Assembly: GCA_035264765.1 (NCBI GenBank)
Contig: DATFPQ010000117.1
Span: forward strand, 1-24,118
From: DATFPQ01 sp035264765
GTDB lineage: Bacteria > Actinomycetota > Actinomycetes > Actinomycetales > Angustibacteraceae
Direction: 5' to 3'
Length of the DNA stretch: 24,118 nt
Made by a program: the position numbers and the translations under genes. The notes below the pieces were generated by a model. That model did not search any database. It saw only the letters and a program-made list of their open reading frames with translations, and was not told the origin of the DNA. Position 1 is the first letter of the stretch. Every line of letters starts with the position of its first letter. Positions 7,592-14,060 of this stretch are shown here, piece by piece.

Positions 7592-7606
7592 TATGCGATC
7601 CGCATA
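7592..7606. promoter_or_regulatory. Candidate MarR operator, 6-3-6 palindrome
   Basis: TATGCG-ATC-CGCATA is a perfect inverted repeat 12 bases upstream of the SnoaL-like start, where a repressor would block transcription initiation. A TAGAGT on the minus strand overlapping its edge could be a -10 element. The nine-base core GCGATCCGC recurs once near 6706, beyond the end of the MarR gene. Confidence 0.5.
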
Positions 7607-7642
7607 CGTCTCGGGAGGTCGGTGCTGACGACGAGGCCCTGA

Positions 7643-8338
7643 CTAGCGAGCGCAGCCGGACGTCCGCCAGGTGACCACGAGGTACAGGACCCCGAACGGG
7701 TCGTCGGCGAGCAGCAGCCGGCCCGCCGCCGGCCGCCGCCCCAGAGCACCGGCAAGCACCTGCCACGGCGCCCGTCCGGCTACGAGCAGGTCGGCTGCGG
7801 CCCCGGGGTCAAGGGCGGACAGCGTTTCGACGTCCGCGCAAGACAACGCTTGTACGGCGCGGTCATCGAAGGGGAACGCCCGCTCGTCCAGGTAGCCCGG
7901 CGCCTTCAGCCCCCGTCGCGCGCTTCCGTCGCCCATCACGAGAAGGGTCGTGGGCGCACCCTGGACGAGTGCGGCACCCAACCGGCCACACTCCTCGGGC
8001 GGCGCATCCACCGCAACTGACTGCAGCACAACGTCTCCCGACCAGGACGACGCGTCTAGCAGGGTACGTCCCACCGACAGGCTCAGCGGCAGCCGAGGCC
8101 CGGCCGGAGCGGACGAACCAGGACCGCCGTAAGCCGGACCGTCCACCGATGCGGTCGAATCCCAGGTGCGCGTGCTGTCGGCTCCACCCACGAGCACGAC
8201 TCGCTCCGGGCCGGGTGCGAGCGCCTCCTCGACGGCCTGTAGGCAGGTCGCCCGCAGAGGCGCGCCGACGTCCGCCGACCCGGTCAGTCCCGGGAGGAGG
8301 AGCGGGGGGTGCGGGCACACCGCGGCGGAGACGAGCAC
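7643..8338 (-). CDS. LigB-like (class III extradiol dioxygenase fold) protein
   Basis: About 231 residues beginning VLVSAAVCPHPPLLLPGL, the N-terminal signature of the actinobacterial proteins labelled class III extradiol dioxygenase subunit B-like. His10 matches the first metal-binding histidine of LigB/MEMO-type proteins. The place where the second histidine is expected (VERVVLVG-like strand followed by SPHG) reads LVGGADSTRTWD, with no histidine, so dioxygenase activity is doubtful. The rest (LLVMGDGSARRG and PFDDRAVQAL) fits the family. The GTG at 8338 starts one base after the folP2 stop, which implies co-transcription and coupled translation with folP2. The function of this subgroup is unknown to me; pairing with a pterin-synthase paralogue is the main clue. 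Confidence 0.75.
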   Translation of the reverse strand: MLVSAAVCPHPPLLLPGLTGSADVGAPLRATCLQAVEEALAPGPERVVLVGGADSTRTWDSTASVDGPAYGGPGSSAPAGPRLPLSLSVGRTLLDASSWSGDVVLQSVAVDAPPEECGRLGAALVQGAPTTLLVMGDGSARRGLKAPGYLDERAFPFDDRAVQALSCADVETLSALDPGAAADLLVAGRAPWQVLAGALGRRPAAGRLLLADDPFGVLYLVVTWRTSGCAR

Positions 8339-8339
8339 G

Positions 8340-9200
8340 TCAGGCCAGCCCGCGCACGGTCCGGGCCGGCTGTCGCCACCCGCGGATGGTGGCAACCATG
8401 TCGAGCACCTGCCGGGTCTCGACCACCTGGTGCACCCGATAGACGCGGGCCCCGTGCCAGGCGCACACGGCCGTCGCCGCAAGCGTGCCGGTGAGCCGCT
8501 CCCCCACCGGCAGGTCCAACGTCTCGCCCACGAAGTCCTTGTTGGACAAGGAGACCAGCACGGGCCAGCCGGTCCCCGTCAACTCGTCGAGGCGTCTGGT
8601 CACCTCGAGGGACTGCCACGTGTTCTTGCCGAAGTCGTGCGCCGGGTCCAGCAGCACGCTGCGCCGGTCGACCCCAAGCTGCACGGCGCGCTCGGCGAGG
8701 TTGACCGTTGTCGTCACGACGTCCTGCACCACGTCGTCGTAGGCGACGCGGTGCGGACGCGTGCGGGGGGTCACGCCGCCGGTGTGCGTGCACACCAGGG
8801 CCACGCCGTACTCGGCGGCGACCTCCGCCAGGGCTGGGTCGTGGCCGCCCCACGCGTCGTTCAGCAGGTCGGCGCCGGCGGCGCAGACCTCGCGTCCGAC
8901 CTCCGAGCGCCAGGTGTCGACGCTGATGACGACGTCGGGGTGCTCCTCGCGCACGGCCGAGACGAAGCCGACCGTGCGCCGGATCTCCTCGGCCACGTCC
9001 ACCACATCGCCGGGCGCGGCCTTGACTCCCCCGATGTCGACGATCTCGGCGCCCTGCTCCACGACCTGCCGCACGCGGTCGAACGCGGGCTGGTCGTCCC
9101 ACGTCGCACCCTTGTCGTAGAAGGAGTCGGGGGTGCGGTTGACGATGGCCATCACGAGCAGGTCGTCGTCCGCGAAGTCCCTGTGACCGAGGCGGAGCAA
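8340..9200 (-). CDS. folP2: FolP2-like dihydropteroate synthase paralogue
   Basis: About 286 residues with a TIM-barrel of the DHPS family. Recognisable motifs are AIVNRTPDSFYDKG, VDIGGVKAAPG, VISVDTWRSEV, LLNDAWGG, DPAHDFGKNTWQSL, LVSLSNKDFVG and VYRVHQV. Several differ from folate-pathway DHPS: NRTPDSF instead of NVTPDSF, GGVKAAPG instead of GGESTRPG, CTHTGG instead of MHMRG, and NKDFVG instead of RKSFIG. These match the FolP2 type of mycobacteria, which was reported to lack normal DHPS activity, so the true substrate is uncertain. I start at a TTG (9200) because GGAGAGGAG lies 6 bases upstream and homologues begin near LRLG; an in-frame GTG at 9248 is the longer alternative. It is followed after one base by the LigB-like gene. 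Confidence 0.85.
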   Translation of the reverse strand: MLRLGHRDFADDDLLVMAIVNRTPDSFYDKGATWDDQPAFDRVRQVVEQGAEIVDIGGVKAAPGDVVDVAEEIRRTVGFVSAVREEHPDVVISVDTWRSEVGREVCAAGADLLNDAWGGHDPALAEVAAEYGVALVCTHTGGVTPRTRPHRVAYDDVVQDVVTTTVNLAERAVQLGVDRRSVLLDPAHDFGKNTWQSLEVTRRLDELTGTGWPVLVSLSNKDFVGETLDLPVGERLTGTLAATAVCAWHGARVYRVHQVVETRQVLDMVATIRGWRQPARTVRGLA

Positions 9201-9290
9201 GGGCGGCTCCTCTCCGGCGGTGACCGGACGACGGCCCGCGCCCGGCACCTCATCACACCACGCCCCGGGGCTCCTCGGTGCGGGGACGCC

Positions 9291-9821
9291 TCAGCCGGCG
9301 TCCGGTCCCGTCGCTCTGACCCGCTCGACCTCGGTCATCGCCTCCCGCAGCCGCCCGAGCCACTCGTCGGCGTGCTGCCCGGTCAGCCGTACGCACCAGG
9401 CCAGCGCGTCGGCCCGCGACCGTGCCACGCCCGCCGCCACGAGCGTGTCGAGCACCGCGCGCTCCGGCTGCCGCAGCCGCGTCATCACCGGCACGGCGAG
9501 GTGCGTGAACAGCTCCTCGCGGTCCCCGCAGCGCGCACCCCAGCTCACCTTCCGCCCGAAGGCCTGCTCTGCCTCATCCGCCACCCGCATCCGCTGCTCC
9601 CGGGTCGACTCGCGCCACGCCCGGATCCGTCCGGACGCCGCCGCGGCGCGCTCGACGTCGTCTGCGGACTCCTCCAACCGAGGCTCTGGCACGACGACCC
9701 GCACCGTCACCTCCTCGCGGTCCACCGTCACGGTCGGCGCGGTGGTCGTCCACTCTTCCGGCAGCCGGCCCAGCAGCCAGCCCCGGATCCGGCCTTCTGT
9801 GTCCGTTCCCGTTCCCGTCAT
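9291..9821 (-). CDS. Conserved-looking protein of unknown function
   Basis: A 176-residue, strongly charged, soluble protein that I do not recognise. The N-terminal part (about 9-50) looks like an alpha/beta segment (IRGWLLGRLPEEW, then VTVDREEVTVRVVVPEP). A helical middle (about 52-110) contains RIRAWRESTREQRMRVADEAEQ, and the C-terminal part (about 125-170) has LVAAGVARSRADALAWCVRL and HADEWLGRLREAM, which resembles small helical DNA- or RNA-associated proteins but carries no clear motif. There is one cysteine, and no signal peptide or membrane segment. The ATG at 9821 is the only good start. It lies about 90 bases upstream of the likely folP2 start on the same strand and probably heads that operon. 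The palindrome at 9839-9852 is just upstream. Confidence 0.7.
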   Translation of the reverse strand: MTGTGTDTEGRIRGWLLGRLPEEWTTTAPTVTVDREEVTVRVVVPEPRLEESADDVERAAAASGRIRAWRESTREQRMRVADEAEQAFGRKVSWGARCGDREELFTHLAVPVMTRLRQPERAVLDTLVAAGVARSRADALAWCVRLTGQHADEWLGRLREAMTEVERVRATGPDAG

Positions 9822-9838
9822 GCAACGATGATTACACA

Positions 9839-9852
9839 GTTACATCTGTAAC
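9839..9852. promoter_or_regulatory. Perfect palindrome GTTAC-ATCT-GTAAC in a divergent promoter
   Basis: A 5-4-5 inverted repeat 18 bases upstream of the unknown-protein ATG and about 130 bases before the metalloprotease start. Another TTACA at 9832 gives a half-site-like direct repeat. The stretch is much more AT-rich than its surroundings. On the plus strand a TAGCGT at 9868-9873 could be a -10 box for the protease. It is a likely binding site for a dimeric regulator; the regulator is unknown. Confidence 0.5.
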
Positions 9853-9985
9853 GGAACGGCTTTCGTCTAGCGTGGGAACCGCGGCGGATGCTCACCCAGA
9901 TGGACGCTCAAGACTGGTCGGCCTGCTGCCGATTCCCCTCCGGGCCGCACCTGCGTGTCCCCTCCGTCCGACCCGGGAGCCTCGC

Positions 9986-12406
9986 GTGACCTCCTCTCGC
10001 CCCCGCCCGCACCGCCGTGCCGGCCAACACCGTGACGTCAGCTCGCGCGCCCTTCGGGCCACGGTCGCCGGCGTCCTGGCCGTCCTCGCGGTGGGGACCC
10101 TGGCACCGACCGCAGGTGCGGCTCAGCCAACGCCGGCGCCGGCGTCCTCCGGGACTGCCACCGGCACGCTGACCGGGACGCTGGTCCGCGCGTACGTGGA
10201 GCGCGGTCGGCTGGAGCGCGGGGAGCACCTGCCGGTTTCCCGGACGCCGGGCGCCGACCACCTGGCGTGGGTGGAGACGGGGTCCGGCCAGCAGGTCCGG
10301 GTGCCGAGCAGCCAGGTCGTCGACGTGCCGGCCGGGGCTCGGGTGCGCCTCACCGTGGGTGCGCGGCGTCCAGGGCCGGACAGCGCCCCGACGGCCGGCC
10401 GGGAGGTGCTGGCCACGACGGTCACCAGCACCCCGCCGGGTCCCGCCAGCACCACCCAGGCCGCCTCGGGGACGCCCCGCGCCGCTGGCGCCGCCCGGGC
10501 GGCCGCGACCGTCGGGCCGACCGTGCAGCAGATCACCCTGGTCCAGGCCATGCCGTCCCGCGGGGGCGGTTCGTACGCCGCCGACGAGACCACCACGCGT
10601 GAGCTGGCGGCCGAGGTCGCCAAGGCCTCGGCCTTCTGGTCCCGCCAGACCGGGGGTCGGGTCACCTTGAAGGTCGTCAAGGCGGTCGGCTGGACCAGGC
10701 TCGCCGCGACCTGCGACGACCCGGACCAGCTGTGGGCCGAGGCCGCGAAGAAGGTGGGCTGGACCGAGGCCATGGGACGCCACCTCTTGGTGCAGCTCCC
10801 GGAGGCCGCCGACACCGGAGGGTGCGGGGCGGGCCTGGGCACCGTGGGACGCTACCTCGGTGACGGCGGGACCACCTGGACGTCGTACGCCGACTGGGCC
10901 GTCATCGCACACGAGCTCGGGCACAACTTCAGCCTGGGCCACGCCAACGCGTTGAACTGCGGCAGCGCGGCCGACCGGCTCCTCGGCTGCACCGAGCAGG
11001 GCTACGAGGACGCGTACGACGTCATGGGCATCTCGTGGTGGAACACCGGCTCCTTGTCGACGGCCCACCTGGACGAGCTCGGTCTGATGACCTCGAGCAC
11101 CCAGCGCGACGTCACCAGGTCGGTGTCGGCCGCTGCGGACCTGCGGCCGGTCGGCGGCCACCAGGGGTTGCAGAGCCTGACCTTCGTCGACCGCGGCGTG
11201 CGGTACTGGGTGGAGTACCGCGGCGCGATCGGCTACGACGCCTGGACCCGCAGGACCGCCCTCAACGCCGGGTACACCCCGGGCGTCCTGGTCCGACGCG
11301 CCGGGTCGGCGACCAACCCGCTGAGCTCGTACTACGACTCCCGCGTGCTGCTGCGCCCGCGCGGCATGCCGAGGTCCGCCTCCAGCGCACCACAGTGGAC
11401 GCTGACCGCCGGCCAGGCGATGGAGACTGCAGGCCACCGGGTCATTCGGGTGACCCGCGTGTCCGCGACCTCCGCGCAGGTGCTGGTGGAGGGCAGCGCG
11501 CCGCTGACGTCGGTGCGGACGGTCGCGTACACCTCCGGCCAGCGAGTCGGCGGCACGGCGTACCACAAGTCCTCGTCGCTGACGGTGGCCTTCGCCGCCA
11601 GTCCCCGCACGCCGAGCAAGGGTTTCGAGATCCTGGTGGACGGCAGGACCCGGGCGACCGCGGCACCGACGGCCCGCTTCGCCAGGGTCACCGGCCTCAC
11701 GTCCGGAAGCCACACGGTCGCCGTCCGTGCCGTCGACCCGAGCCGGACCGTGACCTCGACCGCCACGCGCATCCGCGTCGACCGAACCCCGCCGACCTTC
11801 AGCACCAAGCCGACCCTGCGGCTGCGCAAGGGCGACGTCGGCGACGGCGTGCCGCTGGTGATGCGGTACGCCGCGTCCGACGGCGTCCGGCTGGCCGGCC
11901 TGACCGCGAGCTCGGGTCAGGAGCTGCGGCCGACGTCGCGCAGCCTCGCCCTCACCCAGCGTCCAGGCACGACGGTGTCGCGCAAGCTCACCGCCAAGGA
12001 CGCGGCCGGCAACTCCCGGACCGCCACCTGGCGGACGAAGGTGCGGCTGATCTCCGAGCGCAAGAGCACCCGGTACGCCGGTCCCTGGGCGGTGCAGCGC
12101 GGCCAGGGCGGCCTGGGCGGACAGGCGCTCCGGAGCAGATCACGCGGCGCCTCTGCGACGCTGACAACGACCGGCCGTGACATCGGGCTGGTGGCGTTCA
12201 CCGGGCCGACGCAGGGGCGCGTCCGCGTCTACGTCGACGGTCGGCGGGCCGGAACCGTCGACCTGCGCACCATGGACAAGAGCACCCGGCACGTGGTGTG
12301 GACCCACGCGTTCAGCCGCAACGGCAGGCACACGGTGCGCCTCGTGGTCGAGGGCACGGCCGGCCGCCCGTGGGTGTCGCTCGACGGCTGGACCGCGCTG
12401 GCCTGA
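9986..12406 (+). CDS. Secreted zinc metalloprotease, M11 (gametolysin)-like, with C-terminal Ig-like region
   Basis: About 806 residues. A basic N-terminus, then a hydrophobic stretch (about 25-42, VAGVLAVLAVGTLAPTAGA) form a Sec signal peptide with probable cleavage near residue 45. A propeptide-like region follows. The protease domain contains HELGHNFSLGH (His309, Glu310, His313, His319), the metzincin zinc site, and the Met-turn YDVMG (Met347); GHANALNCG after the third histidine matches M11-type enzymes. The C-terminal half holds beta-rich repeats: an Ig-like segment (GFEILVDGRT ... HTVAVRAVDPS), a second one starting RTPPTFSTKP, and a final jelly-roll-like domain (RVRVYVDGRRAGTVDL ... 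RHTVRLVVEG), likely for substrate or surface binding. The GTG at 9986 is preceded by GGGAG 6 bases away; an upstream GTG at 9872 would add residues that spoil the signal peptide. Substrate unknown. Confidence 0.9.
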   Translation: MTSSRPRPHRRAGQHRDVSSRALRATVAGVLAVLAVGTLAPTAGAAQPTPAPASSGTATGTLTGTLVRAYVERGRLERGEHLPVSRTPGADHLAWVETGSGQQVRVPSSQVVDVPAGARVRLTVGARRPGPDSAPTAGREVLATTVTSTPPGPASTTQAASGTPRAAGAARAAATVGPTVQQITLVQAMPSRGGGSYAADETTTRELAAEVAKASAFWSRQTGGRVTLKVVKAVGWTRLAATCDDPDQLWAEAAKKVGWTEAMGRHLLVQLPEAADTGGCGAGLGTVGRYLGDGGTTWTSYADWAVIAHELGHNFSLGHANALNCGSAADRLLGCTEQGYEDAYDVMGISWWNTGSLSTAHLDELGLMTSSTQRDVTRSVSAAADLRPVGGHQGLQSLTFVDRGVRYWVEYRGAIGYDAWTRRTALNAGYTPGVLVRRAGSATNPLSSYYDSRVLLRPRGMPRSASSAPQWTLTAGQAMETAGHRVIRVTRVSATSAQVLVEGSAPLTSVRTVAYTSGQRVGGTAYHKSSSLTVAFAASPRTPSKGFEILVDGRTRATAAPTARFARVTGLTSGSHTVAVRAVDPSRTVTSTATRIRVDRTPPTFSTKPTLRLRKGDVGDGVPLVMRYAASDGVRLAGLTASSGQELRPTSRSLALTQRPGTTVSRKLTAKDAAGNSRTATWRTKVRLISERKSTRYAGPWAVQRGQGGLGGQALRSRSRGASATLTTTGRDIGLVAFTGPTQGRVRVYVDGRRAGTVDLRTMDKSTRHVVWTHAFSRNGRHTVRLVVEGTAGRPWVSLDGWTALA

Positions 12407-12458
12407 GCTTCGGCAACGACGCACCCCGCCACGGCGCTCGCACCATGGCGGAAGCGAA

Positions 12459-12489
12459 GTGGCCCGCTGCCTTGACGGCAACGGGCCAC
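12459..12489. terminator. Bidirectional hairpin terminator
   Basis: GTGGCCCG (12459-12466) pairs with CGGGCCAC (12482-12489). After a C/A mismatch the stem continues with TGCC/GGCA around a TTGAC loop. It lies 53 bases past the protease stop and 10 bases past the end of the convergent small secreted protein gene, so it can serve both. Confidence 0.75.
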
Positions 12490-12498
12490 GCTCGGTGC

Positions 12499-12948
12499 TT
12501 ACGCGGCGCGCGAGTGGCCGTCCTTGTCGTGCCCTCTGGCGTCGTAGTTGAAGACGACCCTCTTGTACTCGCCCCTGTCGACGTAGACCCACTTGTCATA
12601 GCGGCTGCGGAGCCTGGTGCGGTCCGGCACATAGCTAACCGACACATGGACCCTGCCCGCGCGAACCTCGACCTGGTGGCAGTCATACCTGCCGTAGAGG
12701 TCGACGTACTTTGCGCGGTACGAGCTGTCCTCGACCTTGTATGCGCCGTGGTAGCGCGGTCTGTCGCGGTCCCGATTCTTGCCCTGGCTTCCGTGGTGCT
12801 CGTTGATGTCCTGGCAGACGTTCACCCAGCCGCGGTGCCTGTCGCGGTCGCGGTCGAAGCCGGCTGCGCCGGCCGACGTGGCCGCGCCGACGACGAGTCC
12901 TGCGCTGCTCGCCACGGCCACAGCCGTCCGGGCGATTCCGAGTCTCAT
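12499..12948 (-). CDS. Small secreted Asp/Arg-rich protein of unknown function
   Basis: A 149-residue protein with a clear Sec signal peptide (about 1-28, ending ATSAGA). The mature protein begins with a charged stretch FDRDRDRHRG (31-40) and has a second one, NRDRDRPR (58-65). Two cysteines, Cys45 (NVCQDINEHH) and Cys90 (GRYDCHQVEV), could form one disulphide. The C-terminal part (about 66-136) alternates polar and hydrophobic residues (KVEDSSYRAKYVDLYGRYD, RVHVSVSYVP, KWVYVDRGEYKRVVFNYD) and looks like a small beta-sandwich, perhaps Ig- or Cna-like. I do not recognise the family. GAGGGG precedes the ATG. It is convergent with the metalloprotease and shares its terminator, so co-regulation cannot be assumed. 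Confidence 0.8.
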   Translation of the reverse strand: MRLGIARTAVAVASSAGLVVGAATSAGAAGFDRDRDRHRGWVNVCQDINEHHGSQGKNRDRDRPRYHGAYKVEDSSYRAKYVDLYGRYDCHQVEVRAGRVHVSVSYVPDRTRLRSRYDKWVYVDRGEYKRVVFNYDARGHDKDGHSRAA

Positions 12949-13029
12949 GTGGGGCCCCTCTGTTTGAGTGCGTTTCCCCTGTGCGCACGAGCCTGTCGCG
13001 TTTCATCGCCGTGCGGCAACCCCTTCATG

Positions 13030-13047
13030 ATGGCAAGTTTCTGCCAT
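13030..13047. promoter_or_regulatory. 6-6-6 inverted repeat upstream of the small secreted protein gene
   Basis: ATGGCA-AGTTTC-TGCCAT is a perfect inverted repeat about 80 bases upstream of the small secreted protein start and 82 bases past the ZIP stop. It lies in the least GC-rich part of this spacer. It may be an operator, or less likely a weak terminator for the ZIP gene. Confidence 0.4.
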
Positions 13048-13128
13048 ATGCTGCGGCGTCAATGCGGCCTTTCACGCACGGTGCGGGACAAACCCGTCCA
13101 GCGCGCGCACGCCGAGTGCAGCCCCGAG

Positions 13129-13884
13129 CTAGCCGCCCAGGTCGTGAATCGCAAAGGCGGCGAGGAACCCGACCGTGGTCACCAGCCCGGTCACGAGGTG
13201 CGCACGCTCGAACGCCTCCGGGATCATCGTGTCAGTGACCATGGCAAGGATCGCACCGGCGGCGACGGTGGTGAGGAAGGCCACGGACGCGGGCGAGGCA
13301 TCCCGCAGCGCCAGGTAGCCGACGAGGGCGGACTGGCCGCTGACCACAGCGATCCCACCCCAGACGCCGAACACGTACCCGGCGCTGCGTCCGCTGGCCT
13401 TCATCCCGGCCGAGCTGGACAGCCCCTCCGGGACGTTCGAGATGAAGATCGCCGCAAGCATCGCGGGGCTGACCGCTCCGCCACCGACCAGGCCGAGCCC
13501 GAGGACGACCGACTCGGGAATGCCGTCAAGCAGGGCCCCGAGGGCTATCGCGGTGCCGCTACCCGGGTGCTCCTCCTCGGACGGCTGCTGCCGGCCCGAC
13601 CGCTTGCGGTGCTGAGCGCCGTGGCGGGCCAGCAGCGCGTTTGCCGCCACGTAGACGACCGCGCCCAACAGGAAGCCACCCGCAACCGGGAGCAGCCCCG
13701 CCGACTCACTCGCCTCACCCACCAGGTCGAACGCCAGCGCGGAGATCAGCACACCGGCCCCGAAGGCCATCACCCAGGCGATGACCTGCTGTGGCACCGT
13801 GGCCAGCCACGCGACGGCGGCGCCGAGGACGAGCGCCCCACCCGCCACGAGTCCCCAGAATCCCGCGGCCAACCATGTCGGCAT
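13129..13884 (-). CDS. ZIP-family divalent metal transporter
   Basis: A 251-residue inner-membrane protein with about eight hydrophobic segments and a short charged loop (HRKRSGRQQPSEEEH, about 91-105) in the usual place between TM3 and TM4. The transport signature follows: LGALLDGIPESVVLG in TM4 and SNVPEGLSSS in TM5, the two metal-binding P-E elements of ZIP proteins. Typical ZIPs have histidine or asparagine next to the first P-E; here it is DGIPES, as in many bacterial members. TM7 contains DTMIPEAFE. Such proteins carry zinc, iron or manganese into the cytosol; which metal is used cannot be told. The ATG at 13884 has GGGGAGG about 5 bases upstream. It diverges from the ABC importer operon, so the two may share regulation. 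Confidence 0.9.
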   Translation of the reverse strand: MPTWLAAGFWGLVAGGALVLGAAVAWLATVPQQVIAWVMAFGAGVLISALAFDLVGEASESAGLLPVAGGFLLGAVVYVAANALLARHGAQHRKRSGRQQPSEEEHPGSGTAIALGALLDGIPESVVLGLGLVGGGAVSPAMLAAIFISNVPEGLSSSAGMKASGRSAGYVFGVWGGIAVVSGQSALVGYLALRDASPASVAFLTTVAAGAILAMVTDTMIPEAFERAHLVTGLVTTVGFLAAFAIHDLGG

Positions 13885-13940
13885 CCGACCTCCCCGGCAT
13901 CGACACGGACCTCAGACTTAGCGCCCGAGAGCGCCGCCCG

Positions 13941-14060
13941 CGACCCGGAGCGGACGGCCCTCGCCGCTCCGGCAGGGTCGTGGCCGATCTTGTTCGGTGC
14001 AGGTAGCCTGCGCCTCAGGCGGCCGGAAACCTCCGGGGCCTGAGGATCGAGGAGGCTCCT
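13941..14060 (+). promoter_or_regulatory. Structured leader of the ABC operon, candidate cis-regulatory RNA
   Basis: Three inverted repeats follow one another. (1) CCGGAGCGG (13945-13953) pairs with CCGCTCCGG (13964-13972), and CGAC (13941-13944) with GTCG (13977-13980) outside a 4-base bulge. (2) GCAGG-TAG-CCTGC is at 13999-14011. (3) CCTCAGGC (14013-14020) pairs with GCCTGAGG (14038-14045), extended by an inner CCGG/CCGG stem around a 6-base loop. Then the ribosome-binding site GAGGAGG (14049-14055) sits in the palindrome AGGAG-G-CTCCT. The CCTCC at 14030-14034 inside hairpin 3 is complementary to GGAGG at 14051-14055, so two alternative pairings are possible. I see no match to known riboswitch cores. 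Confidence 0.45.

Noticed and set aside
9853..9874. Possible ECF-sigma promoter (GGAAC ... CGTG) before the metalloprotease
   Set aside because: The spacer is only 13 bases, too short for the usual 16-18.
9908..11713. A 601-codon minus-strand open frame opposite the metalloprotease
   Set aside because: No domain or signal peptide; the plus strand has the zinc site, the Met-turn and a signal peptide.
13999..14017. Possible iron-regulator (DtxR/IdeR) box in front of the ABC operon
   Set aside because: The stretch AGGTAGCCTGCGCCT matches the known 19-base consensus at only about half the positions; kept only as a palindrome.
12298..14043. A 581-codon plus-strand frame across the small secreted and ZIP genes
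   Set aside because: It spans two minus-strand genes and their spacer and has no recognisable protein features.
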